Source of the DNA: Hymenobacter amundsenii
GTDB lineage: Bacteria > Bacteroidota > Bacteroidia > Cytophagales > Hymenobacteraceae
DNA: 54,452 nt
NCBI RefSeq assembly: GCF_002204745.1
Contig: NZ_NIRR01000028.1
Span: forward strand, 1-54,452
Direction of reading: 5' to 3'
The notes under the pieces were generated by a model. It was not told the origin of the DNA and did no database searches. It worked only from the letters and a program-made list of their open reading frames with translations. Shown here piece after piece: positions 39,899 through 50,254 of the stretch. A program made the position numbers and the translations under genes. Every line of letters starts with the position of its first letter. The first letter of the stretch is position 1.

Positions 39899-41884
39899 AT
39901 GCCAGCCACGCCGGTGCCCTTTTCTCTTCGCTCGCTGCCCGCTGAGGAGCTACTCGGCGACCTGCTCGGCGTTTCGCTGACCGGCGTCATCTATTACACG
40001 CCCATTTACAACCCGACCGATTCGGGCGAGATTATCGATTTCACCTTTACTTACCTGAATCCGGCGGCGCAGCGCATGATGCGCATGCCGGAGGAGCCGA
40101 CGCTAACGCACAACCAGCAGTGGCCCCATAGCAGGGCCCACGGCACCTTCGCCTTCCATGTGGAGGCATTTGTCAGTGGCCAGCCTCGGGAGCACAACGT
40201 CAACCACCAAACCGATGGCCACGACAACTACTACCGCCTGGCTGCCCGCCGCTCGGGCGAGGGGTTGCTGGTAAGTTTCACCGACACGGCCGACCAGCCC
40301 CGCTCGCCCGTGGAGCAGGCCCTGCGCGAAAGCCAGGCTCGCGAAAAAGCCGCCCGCGCCGATGCTGAAGAACAGCGTGCCGCCCTAGGGCGAGCCTTCG
40401 AGCAGGCGCCAGTGCCCATTGCTATTCTGCGGGGGCCCGATTTTGTGGTGGAGCTGGCCAATCCGTTGCTCGCGGCCGTCTGGGGGCGGCCGGTGGCTCC
40501 GGCTTTGGGCCGGCCGCTGTTTGAGGCCTTACCCGACATGGCGGGCCAGGGGCTGGAAGAACTGCTGGCAACGACCTTGCGAACCGGTAAGCCCCTGGCC
40601 TTCCAGGAACGGCCCACACAGCTGGCGCGTGGTACCGACAGCCAGCCCACACTTGGGTACTATAGCTTCACTTACCAGCCGCTGCACGACGCCCAGGGCC
40701 AGGTCACTGGCATCATCACCGTGGGCATTGAAGTAACTGAGCAGGTGCAGGCCCGCCAGCAGATAGAGCAGATAAATCTGGAGCTGGAAGCCCGGGTGCG
40801 GGAGCGCACGGCCGAGCTGCAGGAAAGCGAAGCCCGCTTCCGCATCATGGCCGACGCCGCGCCCAACCAGGTGTGGGCGGTCAATCCGGATTCGACTATC
40901 CGCTACGCCAACCAGGCCTTTCTCGATTTTGTGGGCGTAAGTTTGGAGCAATATGTGGCCACGGGCTGGGCGGCTTTTTTGCCGGCCGAGGAGCTTGCGC
41001 ATGCCCAAGCTACGCTGGAAACGGCTATTCGAACCCGTACGATATACTTGCTGGAGCACCGCATGCGGCGCCACGACGGCCAGTACCGCTGGCTACAGGC
41101 CCAGGGTGCCCCCAGCTATTATCCCAACGGCGACTTGTATGGCTACGTGGGTTCTGCCATCGATATTACCGAACTCAAGCAGACCAACGAACGCCTGACC
41201 CGTACCAACCAGGACCTGGACAACTTCGTGTACGCGGCCTCGCACGATCTGAAGCAGCCCGTCAACAACCTGGTGGGCCTGTTTGACGAGCTGCGCCGCA
41301 GCATTACGTTTATCGACCCCACCGAGGAAGATCTGCTCGTGCCTCTGGTGCAGGATACGCTCCAGCATTTGGGTTGCACCATCGACGACCTCGCCGCCCT
41401 GGGGCAAGCCCAGCAAGCCGGCGAAGCAGCGGCGGAAGAAGTTTCGCTGGCCGATTTGACGGAGGAAGTCGTGAACGCGCTGGAGCCCCAGGTGCGGGCG
41501 GCGCGGGCCCGCATTACGGTCGATTTTGCGGTGCGGCCAACCGTGGCCTTTGCCCGGATGAACCTGCGCACCATTCTGCTCAACCTGCTCAGCAACGCCC
41601 TCAAGTATGCCGACCCTGAGCGGCCGGCGCGCATCCATCTCTCGCTGTGGCTCGACCATGGCCAGCCCGTGCTCGTAGTCGAAGACAACGGCCTGGGATT
41701 CGATGCCGCCCGCTACGGGCCGGAGTTGTTTCAGCTCTTTCGCCGTTTTCACGACCATACCGCCGGCTCGGGCGTGGGGCTATACCTAGTGAACCGCATC
41801 GTACAGGCTTCAGGGGGCAGTATTGAAGTTGACAGCGCGGAGGGCGAAGGGGCCACGTTCCGCGTCCGGCTGGGGCGGGCCTGA
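39899..41884 (+). CDS. Soluble PAS-domain sensor histidine kinase
   Basis: A 661-residue kinase from ATG 39899 with no membrane segment, so probably a cytoplasmic sensor. Three PAS-like domains are seen: about 10-125 (VSLTGVIYYTPIYNPTDSG), 155-285 (FEQAPVPIAILRGPDFVVELAN) and, after a coiled coil (QQIEQINLELEARVRERTAEL), 310-435 (PNQVWAVNPDSTIRYANQAFL). The phospho-acceptor His is in YAASHDLKQPVNNL. The HATPase domain has the N box LLNLLSNALKYAD, the G1 box VVEDNGLGFD and the G2 box GSGVGLYLV. Signal and partner regulator are unknown; no response regulator is adjacent. Confidence 0.93.
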   Translation: MPATPVPFSLRSLPAEELLGDLLGVSLTGVIYYTPIYNPTDSGEIIDFTFTYLNPAAQRMMRMPEEPTLTHNQQWPHSRAHGTFAFHVEAFVSGQPREHNVNHQTDGHDNYYRLAARRSGEGLLVSFTDTADQPRSPVEQALRESQAREKAARADAEEQRAALGRAFEQAPVPIAILRGPDFVVELANPLLAAVWGRPVAPALGRPLFEALPDMAGQGLEELLATTLRTGKPLAFQERPTQLARGTDSQPTLGYYSFTYQPLHDAQGQVTGIITVGIEVTEQVQARQQIEQINLELEARVRERTAELQESEARFRIMADAAPNQVWAVNPDSTIRYANQAFLDFVGVSLEQYVATGWAAFLPAEELAHAQATLETAIRTRTIYLLEHRMRRHDGQYRWLQAQGAPSYYPNGDLYGYVGSAIDITELKQTNERLTRTNQDLDNFVYAASHDLKQPVNNLVGLFDELRRSITFIDPTEEDLLVPLVQDTLQHLGCTIDDLAALGQAQQAGEAAAEEVSLADLTEEVVNALEPQVRAARARITVDFAVRPTVAFARMNLRTILLNLLSNALKYADPERPARIHLSLWLDHGQPVLVVEDNGLGFDAARYGPELFQLFRRFHDHTAGSGVGLYLVNRIVQASGGSIEVDSAEGEGATFRVRLGRA

Positions 41885-42436
41885 GCGGGCGAACCAGTGT
41901 AGCGCTGCTCATATCATGCTGTCACTTGGTAGCCGCGCCAATCTGGGCGGGGCTGCCGCGTACGGTGGTGGTGGTGGTGTGGTCAGCTACCGCTTACAGC
42001 GACTGTAGCTGCTGCCCCGTCGGGTAAAGGCGGCGGATAGAACCGCTGCTATCGGCCGCTACCTTGTGGGCCGATGCCGCTCAAAGCAGCCAAAGCACCG
42101 CTGCTAGCCTTGATGCAGTATAGCAGGTTGTTACGCGGGCTTTTATCCTGGTGGCCGAAATTTTATAACGTGATGCTCATGAGCAATAACGGCATAAGAA
42201 AGGCCGGCCGGCCGGTTATTAGGCGTAGGCAGGCACCGGAATAGTTAACTAGTTGCAGGTTGCGGGGTTACTATAAAGCTGAACCGTTTCGCAACGGCAT
42301 GCCGGCAACCATTCTTCCAGGCTTGCCATGTCATGCAGCCCCTCGATGGAGACTATACAATGCCCGGCAGACTAATTAACCCATGGCGGTGCTATTGCGC
42401 AACGCTTCCGACGGCTCACTGGAGCCGCTAACCTGA
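41885..42436. other. Intergenic upstream of katG
   Basis: About 550 bases without a supportable gene. Holds a perfect 12-base palindrome TGCTCATGAGCA at 42174-42185 and a GGCC-repeat patch near 42212. The katG promoter must lie here, but I cannot place its boxes with confidence. Confidence 0.4.
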
Positions 42437-44761
42437 ATGGAAATCACCACGAATAACACGAGCGAGATGCACCACATAAGCAACGACAAAACCAATACCG
42501 AAACGTTTAAAATGGAGGGCAAATGTCCCTTCGGCGGCGACCGGATCGGCGGCGTGGAAGGCGACTCGCCCACCCTTTCCGACTGGTACCCCAACCGGCT
42601 GCGGGTGGAGCTATTGCACCACAACGCCGCGGGCGCCAATCCGCTCGGCGAAGATTTCGACTACGCCGAGGCGTTCAACGCCATCGACCTGGAGGCACTC
42701 AAGCAGGAAATCAAGGGCTTTTTGACCTCTTCGGTCGACTGGTGGCCCTCCGACTACGGCAATTACGGCCCGCAGATGGTTCGCATGGCCTGGCACTCGG
42801 CCGGTACCTACCGCATTGCCGATGGCCGGGGCGGCGCCGGGGAGGCGCTGCAGCGCTTCGCGCCCATCAACAGCTGGTGGGATAACGGCAACACCGACAA
42901 GTCGCGCCGCCTCATCTGGCCCATCAAGCAAAAGTACGGCAGCGCCCTCTCCTGGGCCGATTTGATCGTGCTGACCGGCAACTGTGCACTCGAAATCATG
43001 GGCTTCCCCACCTACGGATTCGCCGGCGGCCGCCACGATGCCTGGGAGGCCGACAACGCTACCTACTGGGGCCCGGAGGTATGGGACGCCAAAAAAGAGA
43101 ACACGCCCGATGCCATGGTGACGCGCGACAAGCGCTGGCGCGGCCAGAACGGCGACGCCGACTACGACCTGGAAAACCCGCTGGCAGCTTCCTTTCAATC
43201 CCTGATTTATGTGAATCCCGAAGGCCCCTATGGGAAAGGCGACGCCATGGGCTCGGCCCGGGATATTCGGGTTACATTCACCCGCATGGCCATGAACGAT
43301 GAAGAGACCGTGGCCCTGATTGCCGGTGGCCACGCCTTTGGCAAGAGCCACGGCATGGTGCCGGCGGCCGAAATCGGGATGCCCCCCGAAATTGCGCCGA
43401 TGGAGGCCATGGGCATGGGCTGGCACAACCCCAAGGGCTCGGGCAACGCCGAAAACACGATGACCAACGGCATTGAGGGTAGCTGGACGCCGAACCCAAC
43501 GCAGTGGGACAACGACTACCTCATCAACCTGTTCAAATTTGAATGGGAGCAGACCAAGAGTCCGGCCGGCGCGTTGCAGTGGACTCCAGTGGACAAGAAC
43601 GCCCCCAAAACGCCCGACGCCCACATCGAAGGCCAAATGAACGACCTGATGATGATGACGACCGACATCGCCCTGAAGGTGGACCCCGAATACCGGGCGG
43701 TGTGCGAGAAATTCCTCAACGACTTCGATGCCTTTACCCAGGCCTTTTCCAAGGCCTGGTACAAGCTAACCCACCGCGACATGGGCCCGCTGGAACGTTA
43801 CCTCGGCCCCGAAAAGGTGAATCAGAACGACTTGCTCTGGCAGGACCCGATTCCCGTGGCCGACTATACGCTGGTGGACGCGGCCGATATCACGGCGCTG
43901 AAAGAGTCGATTATGGCAGCGGGTATCTCCGTTTCAGACTTGGTGTACACCGCCTTCTCCGCCGCCGTTACGCACCGCAACAGCGACAAGCGCGGGGGTG
44001 CCAATGGTGGGCGCCTCGCGCTGGCCCCGCAGAAAGACTGGGCAATTAACCGCCGCACGGTGCCGGTTATCGCGGCGCTGCGCTCGGTAATGGACAAATT
44101 TAACGGCGAGCAAAAGGGTGACAAGAAGGTGTCGCTGGCTGATTTGATCGTACTTGGCGGTTGCGCCGCGCTCGAAAAAGCGGCCGCCGATGCGGGCTTT
44201 ACCACCGCTGTGCCCTTCACGCCGGGCCGCCGCGATACCACCCAGGAGCTAACCGACATCGAGATGTTCACTTGGCTCAAGCCGGTAGCCGATGGCTTCC
44301 GCAACTACCTCGACCCGAAGTTTGAGGCCATTGCGCAGGACGTAGCCCCGGAGGAGCTCTTCCTCGACAAGGCCCAGCTGCTCACGCTCACCTCGCCCGA
44401 GTGGGTGGCCCTGGTGGGTGGCCTGCGGGCCATGAACGCCAACCACGACGGCTGCCAGCACGGCATCTTCACCGACCGGGTGGGCGTGCTCACGAACGAC
44501 TTCTTCACCGTGCTAACGAGCACAGACTTTGATTGGACAAAGACCGACGGTAAGGGCATGGCCTTCTCGCTCGACGACCGCAAGACGGGCAAGCAACGCT
44601 TTACGGCAACGCGCGCCGACCTCGTGTTCGGCTCCAACAGCCAACTACGCGCCGTGGCGGAAGTGTACGCCGGCAACGATGGCCAGAAGCGCTTCGTGAA
44701 GCAGTTCGTGAAGGCCTGGGATAAGGTGATGATGCTCGACCGCTACGACGTGAAAGTATGA
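42437..44761 (+). CDS. katG: Bifunctional catalase-peroxidase
   Basis: Heme enzyme removing hydrogen peroxide, 774 residues (family about 720-760, the extra lying at the N-terminus). The KCPFGGD start motif is near residue 29. The distal site Arg-Trp-His is in [12 protein letters not shown], the Tyr of the Met-Tyr-Trp adduct in [11 protein letters not shown], and the proximal His in [11 protein letters not shown]. The C-terminal half repeats the peroxidase fold without heme ([40 protein letters not shown]). Starts at residues 11 or 26 are also possible. Single-gene unit ended by the hairpin at 44837. Confidence 0.98.
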   Translation: MEITTNNTSEMHHISNDKTNTETFKMEGKCPFGGDRIGGVEGDSPTLSDWYPNRLRVELLHHNAAGANPLGEDFDYAEAFNAIDLEALKQEIKGFLTSSVDWWPSDYGNYGPQMVRMAWHSAGTYRIADGRGGAGEALQRFAPINSWWDNGNTDKSRRLIWPIKQKYGSALSWADLIVLTGNCALEIMGFPTYGFAGGRHDAWEADNATYWGPEVWDAKKENTPDAMVTRDKRWRGQNGDADYDLENPLAASFQSLIYVNPEGPYGKGDAMGSARDIRVTFTRMAMNDEETVALIAGGHAFGKSHGMVPAAEIGMPPEIAPMEAMGMGWHNPKGSGNAENTMTNGIEGSWTPNPTQWDNDYLINLFKFEWEQTKSPAGALQWTPVDKNAPKTPDAHIEGQMNDLMMMTTDIALKVDPEYRAVCEKFLNDFDAFTQAFSKAWYKLTHRDMGPLERYLGPEKVNQNDLLWQDPIPVADYTLVDAADITALKESIMAAGISVSDLVYTAFSAAVTHRNSDKRGGANGGRLALAPQKDWAINRRTVPVIAALRSVMDKFNGEQKGDKKVSLADLIVLGGCAALEKAAADAGFTTAVPFTPGRRDTTQELTDIEMFTWLKPVADGFRNYLDPKFEAIAQDVAPEELFLDKAQLLTLTSPEWVALVGGLRAMNANHDGCQHGIFTDRVGVLTNDFFTVLTSTDFDWTKTDGKGMAFSLDDRKTGKQRFTATRADLVFGSNSQLRAVAEVYAGNDGQKRFVKQFVKAWDKVMMLDRYDVKV

Positions 44762-44836
44762 AGTTGTAAATGCGCTGTTTGAAGCAGCCTTGTTGACTCA
44801 AACAGCGCACTATTGGTCCTTCTCTCCCCCTCACTT

Positions 44837-44870
44837 AAAACCCCGAAGGCCGACCCGCCTTCGGGGTTTT
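44837..44870 (+). terminator. Intrinsic terminator after katG
   Basis: AAAACCCCGAAGG (44837-44849) pairs exactly with 44858-44870, 8-base loop, followed by ATTTTTTC. With A-tract and T-tract it could work on both strands. Confidence 0.9.
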
Positions 44871-44935
44871 ATTTTTTCTTGCCACGGTGGCCTAGTACCA
44901 CTGCTCGGCTGGGCGTGCCAGCCAAACCAATCAAA

Positions 44936-44973
44936 GAAACGCCCGACTACCCGGCCTGGCAGCCGGGCGTTTC
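44936..44973. repeat. Second hairpin downstream of katG
   Basis: GAAACGCCCG pairs with CGGGCGTTTC across an 18-base interior that can fold further. It has no U-tract and may be a back-up terminator. Confidence 0.5.
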
Positions 44974-45268
44974 GAACGGGTGATTGGTGGGCGGCGCTTA
45001 GCTTCACTCCTGCATTATGCTTCGCAGCGTAGACAATAGCGGGACTTGGCCACCGAAACGCTGGTGGCCCCGAATCAACAATTCCTATTCAGCTATAGGC
45101 AAATAAACCAGGTGCCTACGCCGGCCCGCACCACCATGATCTTCCTCATGCCGGCGGGTAATGCTGGTCATGGCGGCGGCCCTGGGCGAAGTGGTTATTT
45201 GCGGGTAGCCGGTTCGTGCTGAACCCGGCTCCGGCCCCTGCAGCCGGCTACGCGCCACTTCTACCCCC

Positions 45269-46033
45269 ATGTCTCTATCCGATAGCCCGATTCTGGCCGA
45301 AACCGGCGCGATGACGCGCTTCGCCGGGCGGTTTCTGCGCGAGGGGTTGCGCCCGCGCTACGAGCTGCCAGAGTTCCTGCGCCAATGCTACGTTATTGGC
45401 TACCAGTCGCTGCCGCTGGTGGGCATCACGGGCTTTATTATGGGCTTGGTGCTCACGCTGCAAAGCCACCCCACCATGGCCCAGTTTGGGGCCGAATCCT
45501 GGATTCCGACAATGGTGAGCCTGACCATCATCCGGGAAATGGGGCCTATCATCACGGCGCTGATTTTCGCCGGCAAAATCGGTTCCAGCATCGGGGCCGA
45601 GCTGGGCTCGATGCGCGTGACGGAACAGATTGACGCCATGGAAGTATCGGGCACCAACCCGTTCAAGTACCTCGTCGTGACGCGGGTGCTGGCCACCACG
45701 CTCATGCTGCCGCTGCTCACCATTCTGGCCGATGCGCTGGCTCTGTACGCCTCTTATCTGGGCATCAATACCAAGGGCGTGACCACGCTGGCCCTGTTTA
45801 CCAACAACGTGCTGAGCGGGCTCACCTTCGGCGACGTGCTGCCGGCCGTGCTCAAAACCTTCTTTTTTGGGTTTGCCATTGGCCTGATTGGCTGCTACAA
45901 GGGCTACCACGCCAACAAGGGCACCGAGGGTGTGGGCCAGGCCGCCAACACGGCGGTGGTGGTTTCGTCGCTGGTCATCTTCCTGCTCGACCTGCTGGCC
46001 GTGCAGATCACCGGCCTGCTGGGCCTTATCTGA
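45269..46033 (+). CDS. mlaE: MlaE-type ABC transporter permease
   Basis: Inner-membrane permease of the Mla phospholipid transport complex (with MlaF and MlaD), which exchanges lipids between the inner and outer membranes. The 254 residues show the interfacial helix LRPRYELPEFLRQCYVIGYQS, then the conserved helices SLPLVGITGFIMGLVLTLQS, EMGPIITALIFAGKIGSSIG with AELGSMRVTEQIDAMEVSG, and two C-terminal helices. The family signature EQIDAME-x-x-G is complete. mlaF follows after 9 bases, then mlaD. The order EFD without MlaC/MlaB is common in Bacteroidota. Confidence 0.95.
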   Translation: MSLSDSPILAETGAMTRFAGRFLREGLRPRYELPEFLRQCYVIGYQSLPLVGITGFIMGLVLTLQSHPTMAQFGAESWIPTMVSLTIIREMGPIITALIFAGKIGSSIGAELGSMRVTEQIDAMEVSGTNPFKYLVVTRVLATTLMLPLLTILADALALYASYLGINTKGVTTLALFTNNVLSGLTFGDVLPAVLKTFFFGFAIGLIGCYKGYHANKGTEGVGQAANTAVVVSSLVIFLLDLLAVQITGLLGLI

Positions 46034-46042
46034 CGCGCGGCC

Positions 46043-46831
46043 ATGCTCCCCGACTCCCGCACCCAACCCGACGCCGACGCCGCCCCTGGTTCCGGCCCCG
46101 CCGCCGAGGCAGTGGTGCGGCTGGAGCACGTAGCCAAATCGTTTGGCAACAACCACGTGCTGCGAGACTTTTCGCTGCTGGTGCAGCCGGGCCAGAACGT
46201 GGTGGTGCTGGGCAAATCGGGCTCCGGCAAGTCGGTGCTGGTAAAGTGCATTATTGGGCTGCTACGGCCCGATGCCGGCCGCATTACGGTGCTGGGGCAT
46301 GATGTGGCCTCCCTCCCCCACGATGCGCTCGACCAGCTACGGGCCCGCCTGGGCTTCCTGTTCCAAAGCAACGCGCTGTACGATTCGATGACCGTGCGCG
46401 AGAACCTGCTCTTTCCGCTGCGCCGCCAATGGATGGCCCACGGCCGCTCCGAGGAAGAGACGCTGGTGCAACAGGCCCTCGACGATGTGGGCCTGGGCGA
46501 CACGGCCGACAAGATGCCGGCCGAGCTCTCGGGCGGCATGCGCAAGCGCATTGCCCTGGCCCGCACCCTCATCCTGCGCCCCGAAATCATTCTCTACGAC
46601 GAGCCTACCACTGGCCTCGACCCGGTGACGGGCCGCGAAATCGACCACCTCATCCGGGACGTGCAGCAGAAGTATAACACCGCCGCCCTCATCATCTCCC
46701 ACGACATGGACTGCGTGCGCCTGACCGCCGACCGGGTGGCGCTGCTGGCGGAAGGCCGCTGCTACGCCGAGGGCACCTACGAGCAGCTGCAGCAGCATCC
46801 CGACCCGCGCGTGAACGAGTTTTTCATTTGA
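46043..46831 (+). CDS. mlaF: MlaF-type ABC transporter ATP-binding protein
   Basis: ATPase driving the Mla lipid transporter, 262 residues. Walker A is LGKSGSGKSVLVK near residue 60, the Q-loop FLFQSNALYDSM near 110, the signature ELSGGMRKRIALARTL near 160, Walker B IILYDEPTTGLDP near 185 and the switch His in ISHDMD. The N-terminal 25 residues are Pro/Ala/Asp-rich and variable. Second gene of mlaEFD. Confidence 0.96.
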   Translation: MLPDSRTQPDADAAPGSGPAAEAVVRLEHVAKSFGNNHVLRDFSLLVQPGQNVVVLGKSGSGKSVLVKCIIGLLRPDAGRITVLGHDVASLPHDALDQLRARLGFLFQSNALYDSMTVRENLLFPLRRQWMAHGRSEEETLVQQALDDVGLGDTADKMPAELSGGMRKRIALARTLILRPEIILYDEPTTGLDPVTGREIDHLIRDVQQKYNTAALIISHDMDCVRLTADRVALLAEGRCYAEGTYEQLQQHPDPRVNEFFI

Positions 46832-46897
46832 CTGGCGGAACCAGCGGCTGCTTGCCGGTGGCTCCGCCCCTGTTTCTCTCCGTTTTTCCTCTGCGTT

Positions 46898-47971
46898 ATG
46901 CCCGCCGACTCCACCCGTAATAATGTACGCCTCGGCCTGTTTGTGATGGCGGGGCTAGGCTGCGTGCTGTTCGTGCTGTTTCTGCTGGGCCGCCAGCAGA
47001 ACCTGTTCAGCCACAGCATGATGGTGCGGGCCGATTTCCGCACCGTGGCCGGGCTGCTCACGGGCAACAACGTGCGGCTGGGCGGCATCACGGTGGGCAC
47101 CGTCAAGAAAATCAGCATCCTCAACGACACCACCGTGCGGGTGGAAATGAACCTGAACAGCGACGTGCGGGCTTTTGTGCGCAAAAATGCCGTGGCCGCC
47201 ATCGGCACCGATGGGCTGGTGGGCAACACCATCATCAACCTGAACGCCCGGCCCGGCCCGGCCGCGCCCGTACAGCCCGGCGACATCCTGCAAACCGCCA
47301 CGCCTCCGGGCCTGGACGCTATGCTCGGCACGCTCGAAAAATCCAACAAAAACCTGGTTGGCATTACCAAAGGGCTGCGCGAAATCACCGACAAAATCAA
47401 TGGCAGCGAGGCGCTTTGGAAGCTCCTTAGCAACGAGGAACTAGCCGCCAACGTGAGCCAAAGCGCCCGGGGCGCCGCCCTGACCTCGGCCCGGCTGGCC
47501 ACGGCTGCCCAAGACGTGCAGCAACTCACCCACGACGCGAAGCAGCTCGCCCGCGGCATCCAGCAGGGCCGCGGCCCTCTCGGCTACCTGCTCACCGACC
47601 AGGACTTTGCCGGCCAGGTAGACCACGCTGCCCGGCAGCTGGCTGGCACCTCCGATACGCTGGCCGCCACGCTCACCGACCTGCAACGGCAGGTGCAGTC
47701 CGGCGCGGGGCCGCTGAACACGCTGCTGGCCGATACCGCGGCTGCCCGCCAGGTGCGCCTCAGCCTGCGCAATGTGCAACAAAGCACGGCCAGCCTGCGC
47801 CAAAGCATGGAGGCGCTCCAACACAATTTCCTGCTGCGGGGCTATTTCCGGCGCCAGGAGAAAAAGAAGCGCAAGGCCCAGCAGAAGCAGGCTGAAAGGC
47901 AAGAAGAACGGCAGCAAGCACAAGCCGCCCAACAGGAAACCCCCACGCCCCCCAAGCCGCCCGCCGATTAG
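46898..47971 (+). CDS. mlaD: MlaD/MCE family protein
   Basis: Periplasmic lipid-tunnel subunit anchored in the inner membrane, 357 residues. One N-terminal helix (LGLFVMAGLGCVLFVLFLLG) is followed by a single MCE domain (about 35-120: VRADFRTVAGLLTGNNVRLGG, ISILNDTTVRVEMNL, AAIGTDGLVGNTIINL). A long helical/coiled-coil part follows (about 150-310, with many QLA/TLxDLQRQ segments), and a Lys/Arg/Gln-rich tail. MCE proteins assemble as hexamers forming a lipid channel. The basic tail (RRQEKKKRKAQQKQAERQ) is longer than in proteobacterial MlaD. Confidence 0.92.
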   Translation: MPADSTRNNVRLGLFVMAGLGCVLFVLFLLGRQQNLFSHSMMVRADFRTVAGLLTGNNVRLGGITVGTVKKISILNDTTVRVEMNLNSDVRAFVRKNAVAAIGTDGLVGNTIINLNARPGPAAPVQPGDILQTATPPGLDAMLGTLEKSNKNLVGITKGLREITDKINGSEALWKLLSNEELAANVSQSARGAALTSARLATAAQDVQQLTHDAKQLARGIQQGRGPLGYLLTDQDFAGQVDHAARQLAGTSDTLAATLTDLQRQVQSGAGPLNTLLADTAAARQVRLSLRNVQQSTASLRQSMEALQHNFLLRGYFRRQEKKKRKAQQKQAERQEERQQAQAAQQETPTPPKPPAD

Positions 47972-48006
47972 CAAGGCCAGGTTGCGCAGCAAGAAGTTCG
48001 GGCTGG

Positions 48007-48837
48007 TCAGTCGGTAGCGGGCAGAATCAGGACGGGTACGGTGCTGTGCAGCAGCACGCGGGCCGTTACGCTGCGGTGAAACAGCTTCCCCAGAAAGCTG
48101 CGCGGGCGGGCGATGAGCACCACGAGGTCGTAGTCGGCGGGCTGGGCCACTTGCAGGATGCCTTCGGCGGGGTCCGCAGCCACTTTGCTGATGGAAAGCA
48201 CGGGCGTCGGCAGCTCTACCTCCAGGCCGGTGCGGACCACCGACTCCAGGGCAGCGGCCAAGGCGGCGGCATCGGAGTCGGGGGCCACGTGCAACACGGT
48301 CAGCGCGGCGTGCAGAGCTGCCAGTACCTGCCGGGCCGGGCCAGCGTAGGGCCCCAGGCCGAAGGGCTCACCATCGGCGGCCAATAGCACCCGCCGGGGG
48401 CTGCTACTGCTGCTACTACTATTCACGTTGTGGGGAACCACCAGCAGGGGGCGCGGGCTGGTGCGCAGAATGTCGAGGGCGGTGGTGTTTACCAGCTCGT
48501 CGGGCGTGCCCGAGTAGTCGGGGCGGCCCAGCACAATCAGCACCGGGTGGTGGCGGCCGGCAGCATCGGCCACCGCGTCGGATACCCGGCCGTGGCCCAC
48601 TTCGGCTACTACGGGCACGGCCAGGTTGCCGGCCAGCTGGTTCATCACTAAATCAATGGCTTCCTGGCTGAGGTTGGAGAGGCCGCCGGTAAACCGCTCG
48701 GGGTCGAGCAGAGCGTCGCGGCGCACGTGCAGCAGCACCAGGCGGGCGCCAAGGGGCTGGGCCAGGTTGGTGGCGTAGTCGAGGGCACGGTCGGCGGCCC
48801 TGAAAAAGTCGGTGAGTACAAGCAGAGTAGACATCAT
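48007..48837 (-). CDS. Tandem-domain universal stress protein
   Basis: A 276-residue cytoplasmic protein (275 if the second of two adjacent ATGs is used) with two UspA domains: about 1-140 (STLLVLTDFFRAADRALDYA ... VVAEVGHGRVSDAV) and 145-276 (RRVLLAADGEPFGLGPYAGP). The ATP-binding GxxG-x9-GS/T motif is only partly kept in domain 1 (VLGRPDYSGTPDELVNTTAL) and poorly in domain 2, so nucleotide binding is uncertain. Such genes are often linked to anaerobic or stress metabolism; here the divergent neighbour is a D-2-hydroxyacid dehydrogenase. Confidence 0.88.
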   Translation of the reverse strand: MMSTLLVLTDFFRAADRALDYATNLAQPLGARLVLLHVRRDALLDPERFTGGLSNLSQEAIDLVMNQLAGNLAVPVVAEVGHGRVSDAVADAAGRHHPVLIVLGRPDYSGTPDELVNTTALDILRTSPRPLLVVPHNVNSSSSSSSPRRVLLAADGEPFGLGPYAGPARQVLAALHAALTVLHVAPDSDAAALAAALESVVRTGLEVELPTPVLSISKVAADPAEGILQVAQPADYDLVVLIARPRSFLGKLFHRSVTARVLLHSTVPVLILPATD

Positions 48838-49048
48838 AGCAAAGCCGAAATGGTGACAGCAAGAACCACACGCGCCCCGGCTTGGCCCATGCGCAAGCTC
48901 AGGTGGCCGCCTGATTTTTATCATAGGCCGGGTGGCCTTTTTGCCGTAACCTTGCTCCTGCTAGTGGGCCAGCCGGGCTTGCGCCTAGCGGCCCTGCCCA
49001 ACCACCGCTACTGCCCCCCTAGGGACTGGTAGCGTTACGCCCTTATTC

Positions 49049-50074
49049 ATGGATATCACCGTTTTCAGTGCTTACGGATTCGAGCGTCCTTACCTCACGC
49101 AGGCGGCCGCAACGGGCCACCACGCGCTGCATTTCGTGGCCCTTCCCCTAACCCTGGCCACGGCCGGAGAGGCTGCGGGCAGCTCCGCCGTGGCCATTTT
49201 TGTCAACGATGATGCTTCCGCGCCAGTGCTGGCGCGCCTGTGGGAAGTGGGCGTGCGCTACCTGTTGGTGCGCGCCGCCGGCCACGACCAGGTAGACTTG
49301 GCGGCCGCCCGCCAGTTGGGCCTGCGCGTAGCCAATGTGCCACACTATTCGCCCTACGCCATTGCCGAGCACGCGCTGGCCCTCATGCTGGCCCTCAACC
49401 GCCGGCTGCGGCAGGCCAGAGCACAAATGATCCGCGGGGATTTCCGGTTGGACAACGTGGTGGGCTTCGACCTGCACGGCAAAACCGTGGGCATCGTTGG
49501 CTGCGGCACCATCGGCGCTACGCTGGCGGGCCTGCTGCACGGTTTCGGCTGCCGGCTGCTGGGCCACGATATCCAGACCGACCCGGCGCTGACCTGGCGC
49601 TACGGGCTGGAATACGTGCCCCTGGATACGCTCTGCGCCCAGTCCGACGTTATTTCGTTGCATGCCCCGCTCACGCCCGCCACCCGCCAACTCATCAACA
49701 GGGCGCAGCTGGCGAAAATGAAGCCGGGCGCGATGCTCATCAACACCAGCCGCGGGGCGCTGCTCGATACGCAGGCGGCGCTGGCTGCTATAGAGGCGGG
49801 CCAGCTCGGCTATCTGGGCCTGGATGTGTACGAGCACGAGAAGGGCCTGTTTTTCAACGACCACTCCCAGCAGCCGCCCCAGGATGCCCTGCTGACCCGG
49901 TTGCTGGCCTGCCCCAATGTGCTGGTCACCGGCCACCAGGGCTTCCTCACCCACGAGGCCCTGACCAATATAGCCTCCACCGCCCTGGCGACCCTGGGCT
50001 ATTGGCTCGACGGCCAGACGCCGCCCAACGAGCTGCTGCCCGCCCCCACTCCTGCTGCAGTTCCGGCGGGCTAA
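49049..50074 (+). CDS. D-2-hydroxyacid dehydrogenase, D-lactate dehydrogenase-like
   Basis: NAD-dependent reduction of a 2-oxoacid, probably pyruvate to D-lactate; cytoplasmic, 341 residues. The NAD-binding loop is VGIVGCGTIGATLAG near residue 150. The catalytic Arg is in INTSRGALL, Glu in LGLDVYEHEKGLFF and His in VTGHQGFLTHEA; the substrate-contact loop YSPYAIAEHALALMLALNR is present. The YEHE..LFF-D pattern is that of fermentative D-lactate dehydrogenases, so ldhA is a fair guess though not certain. The divergent gene encodes a universal stress protein. Confidence 0.9.
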   Translation: MDITVFSAYGFERPYLTQAAATGHHALHFVALPLTLATAGEAAGSSAVAIFVNDDASAPVLARLWEVGVRYLLVRAAGHDQVDLAAARQLGLRVANVPHYSPYAIAEHALALMLALNRRLRQARAQMIRGDFRLDNVVGFDLHGKTVGIVGCGTIGATLAGLLHGFGCRLLGHDIQTDPALTWRYGLEYVPLDTLCAQSDVISLHAPLTPATRQLINRAQLAKMKPGAMLINTSRGALLDTQAALAAIEAGQLGYLGLDVYEHEKGLFFNDHSQQPPQDALLTRLLACPNVLVTGHQGFLTHEALTNIASTALATLGYWLDGQTPPNELLPAPTPAAVPAG

Positions 50075-50254
50075 ATCAATCGTAGCTACTAACCTGCCTA
50101 GGCCTGCCGGTTGCTGGACTTGGGCAAGGACAATACGCTACGCAAAGTAGAAACACTTTTTAATGTCTTTGATTTTTAGTAAATTATCATAGATATTCCA
50201 TATCAATTATACGAAACAATGCATCCGCAACCGGTCATTTCACCATGAAACGCC

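Larger units (their letters stand above)
44762..45268. other. Intergenic between katG and mlaE
   Basis: 507 bases holding the katG terminator (44837-44870) and a second hairpin, GAAACGCCCG (44936-44945) with CGGGCGTTTC (44964-44973). The rest up to the mlaE ATG shows no gene. Confidence 0.5.

Noticed and set aside
42611..43636. 341-codon minus-strand frame over katG
   Set aside because: Shadow of katG; low-complexity Val/Gly/His/Ala composition.
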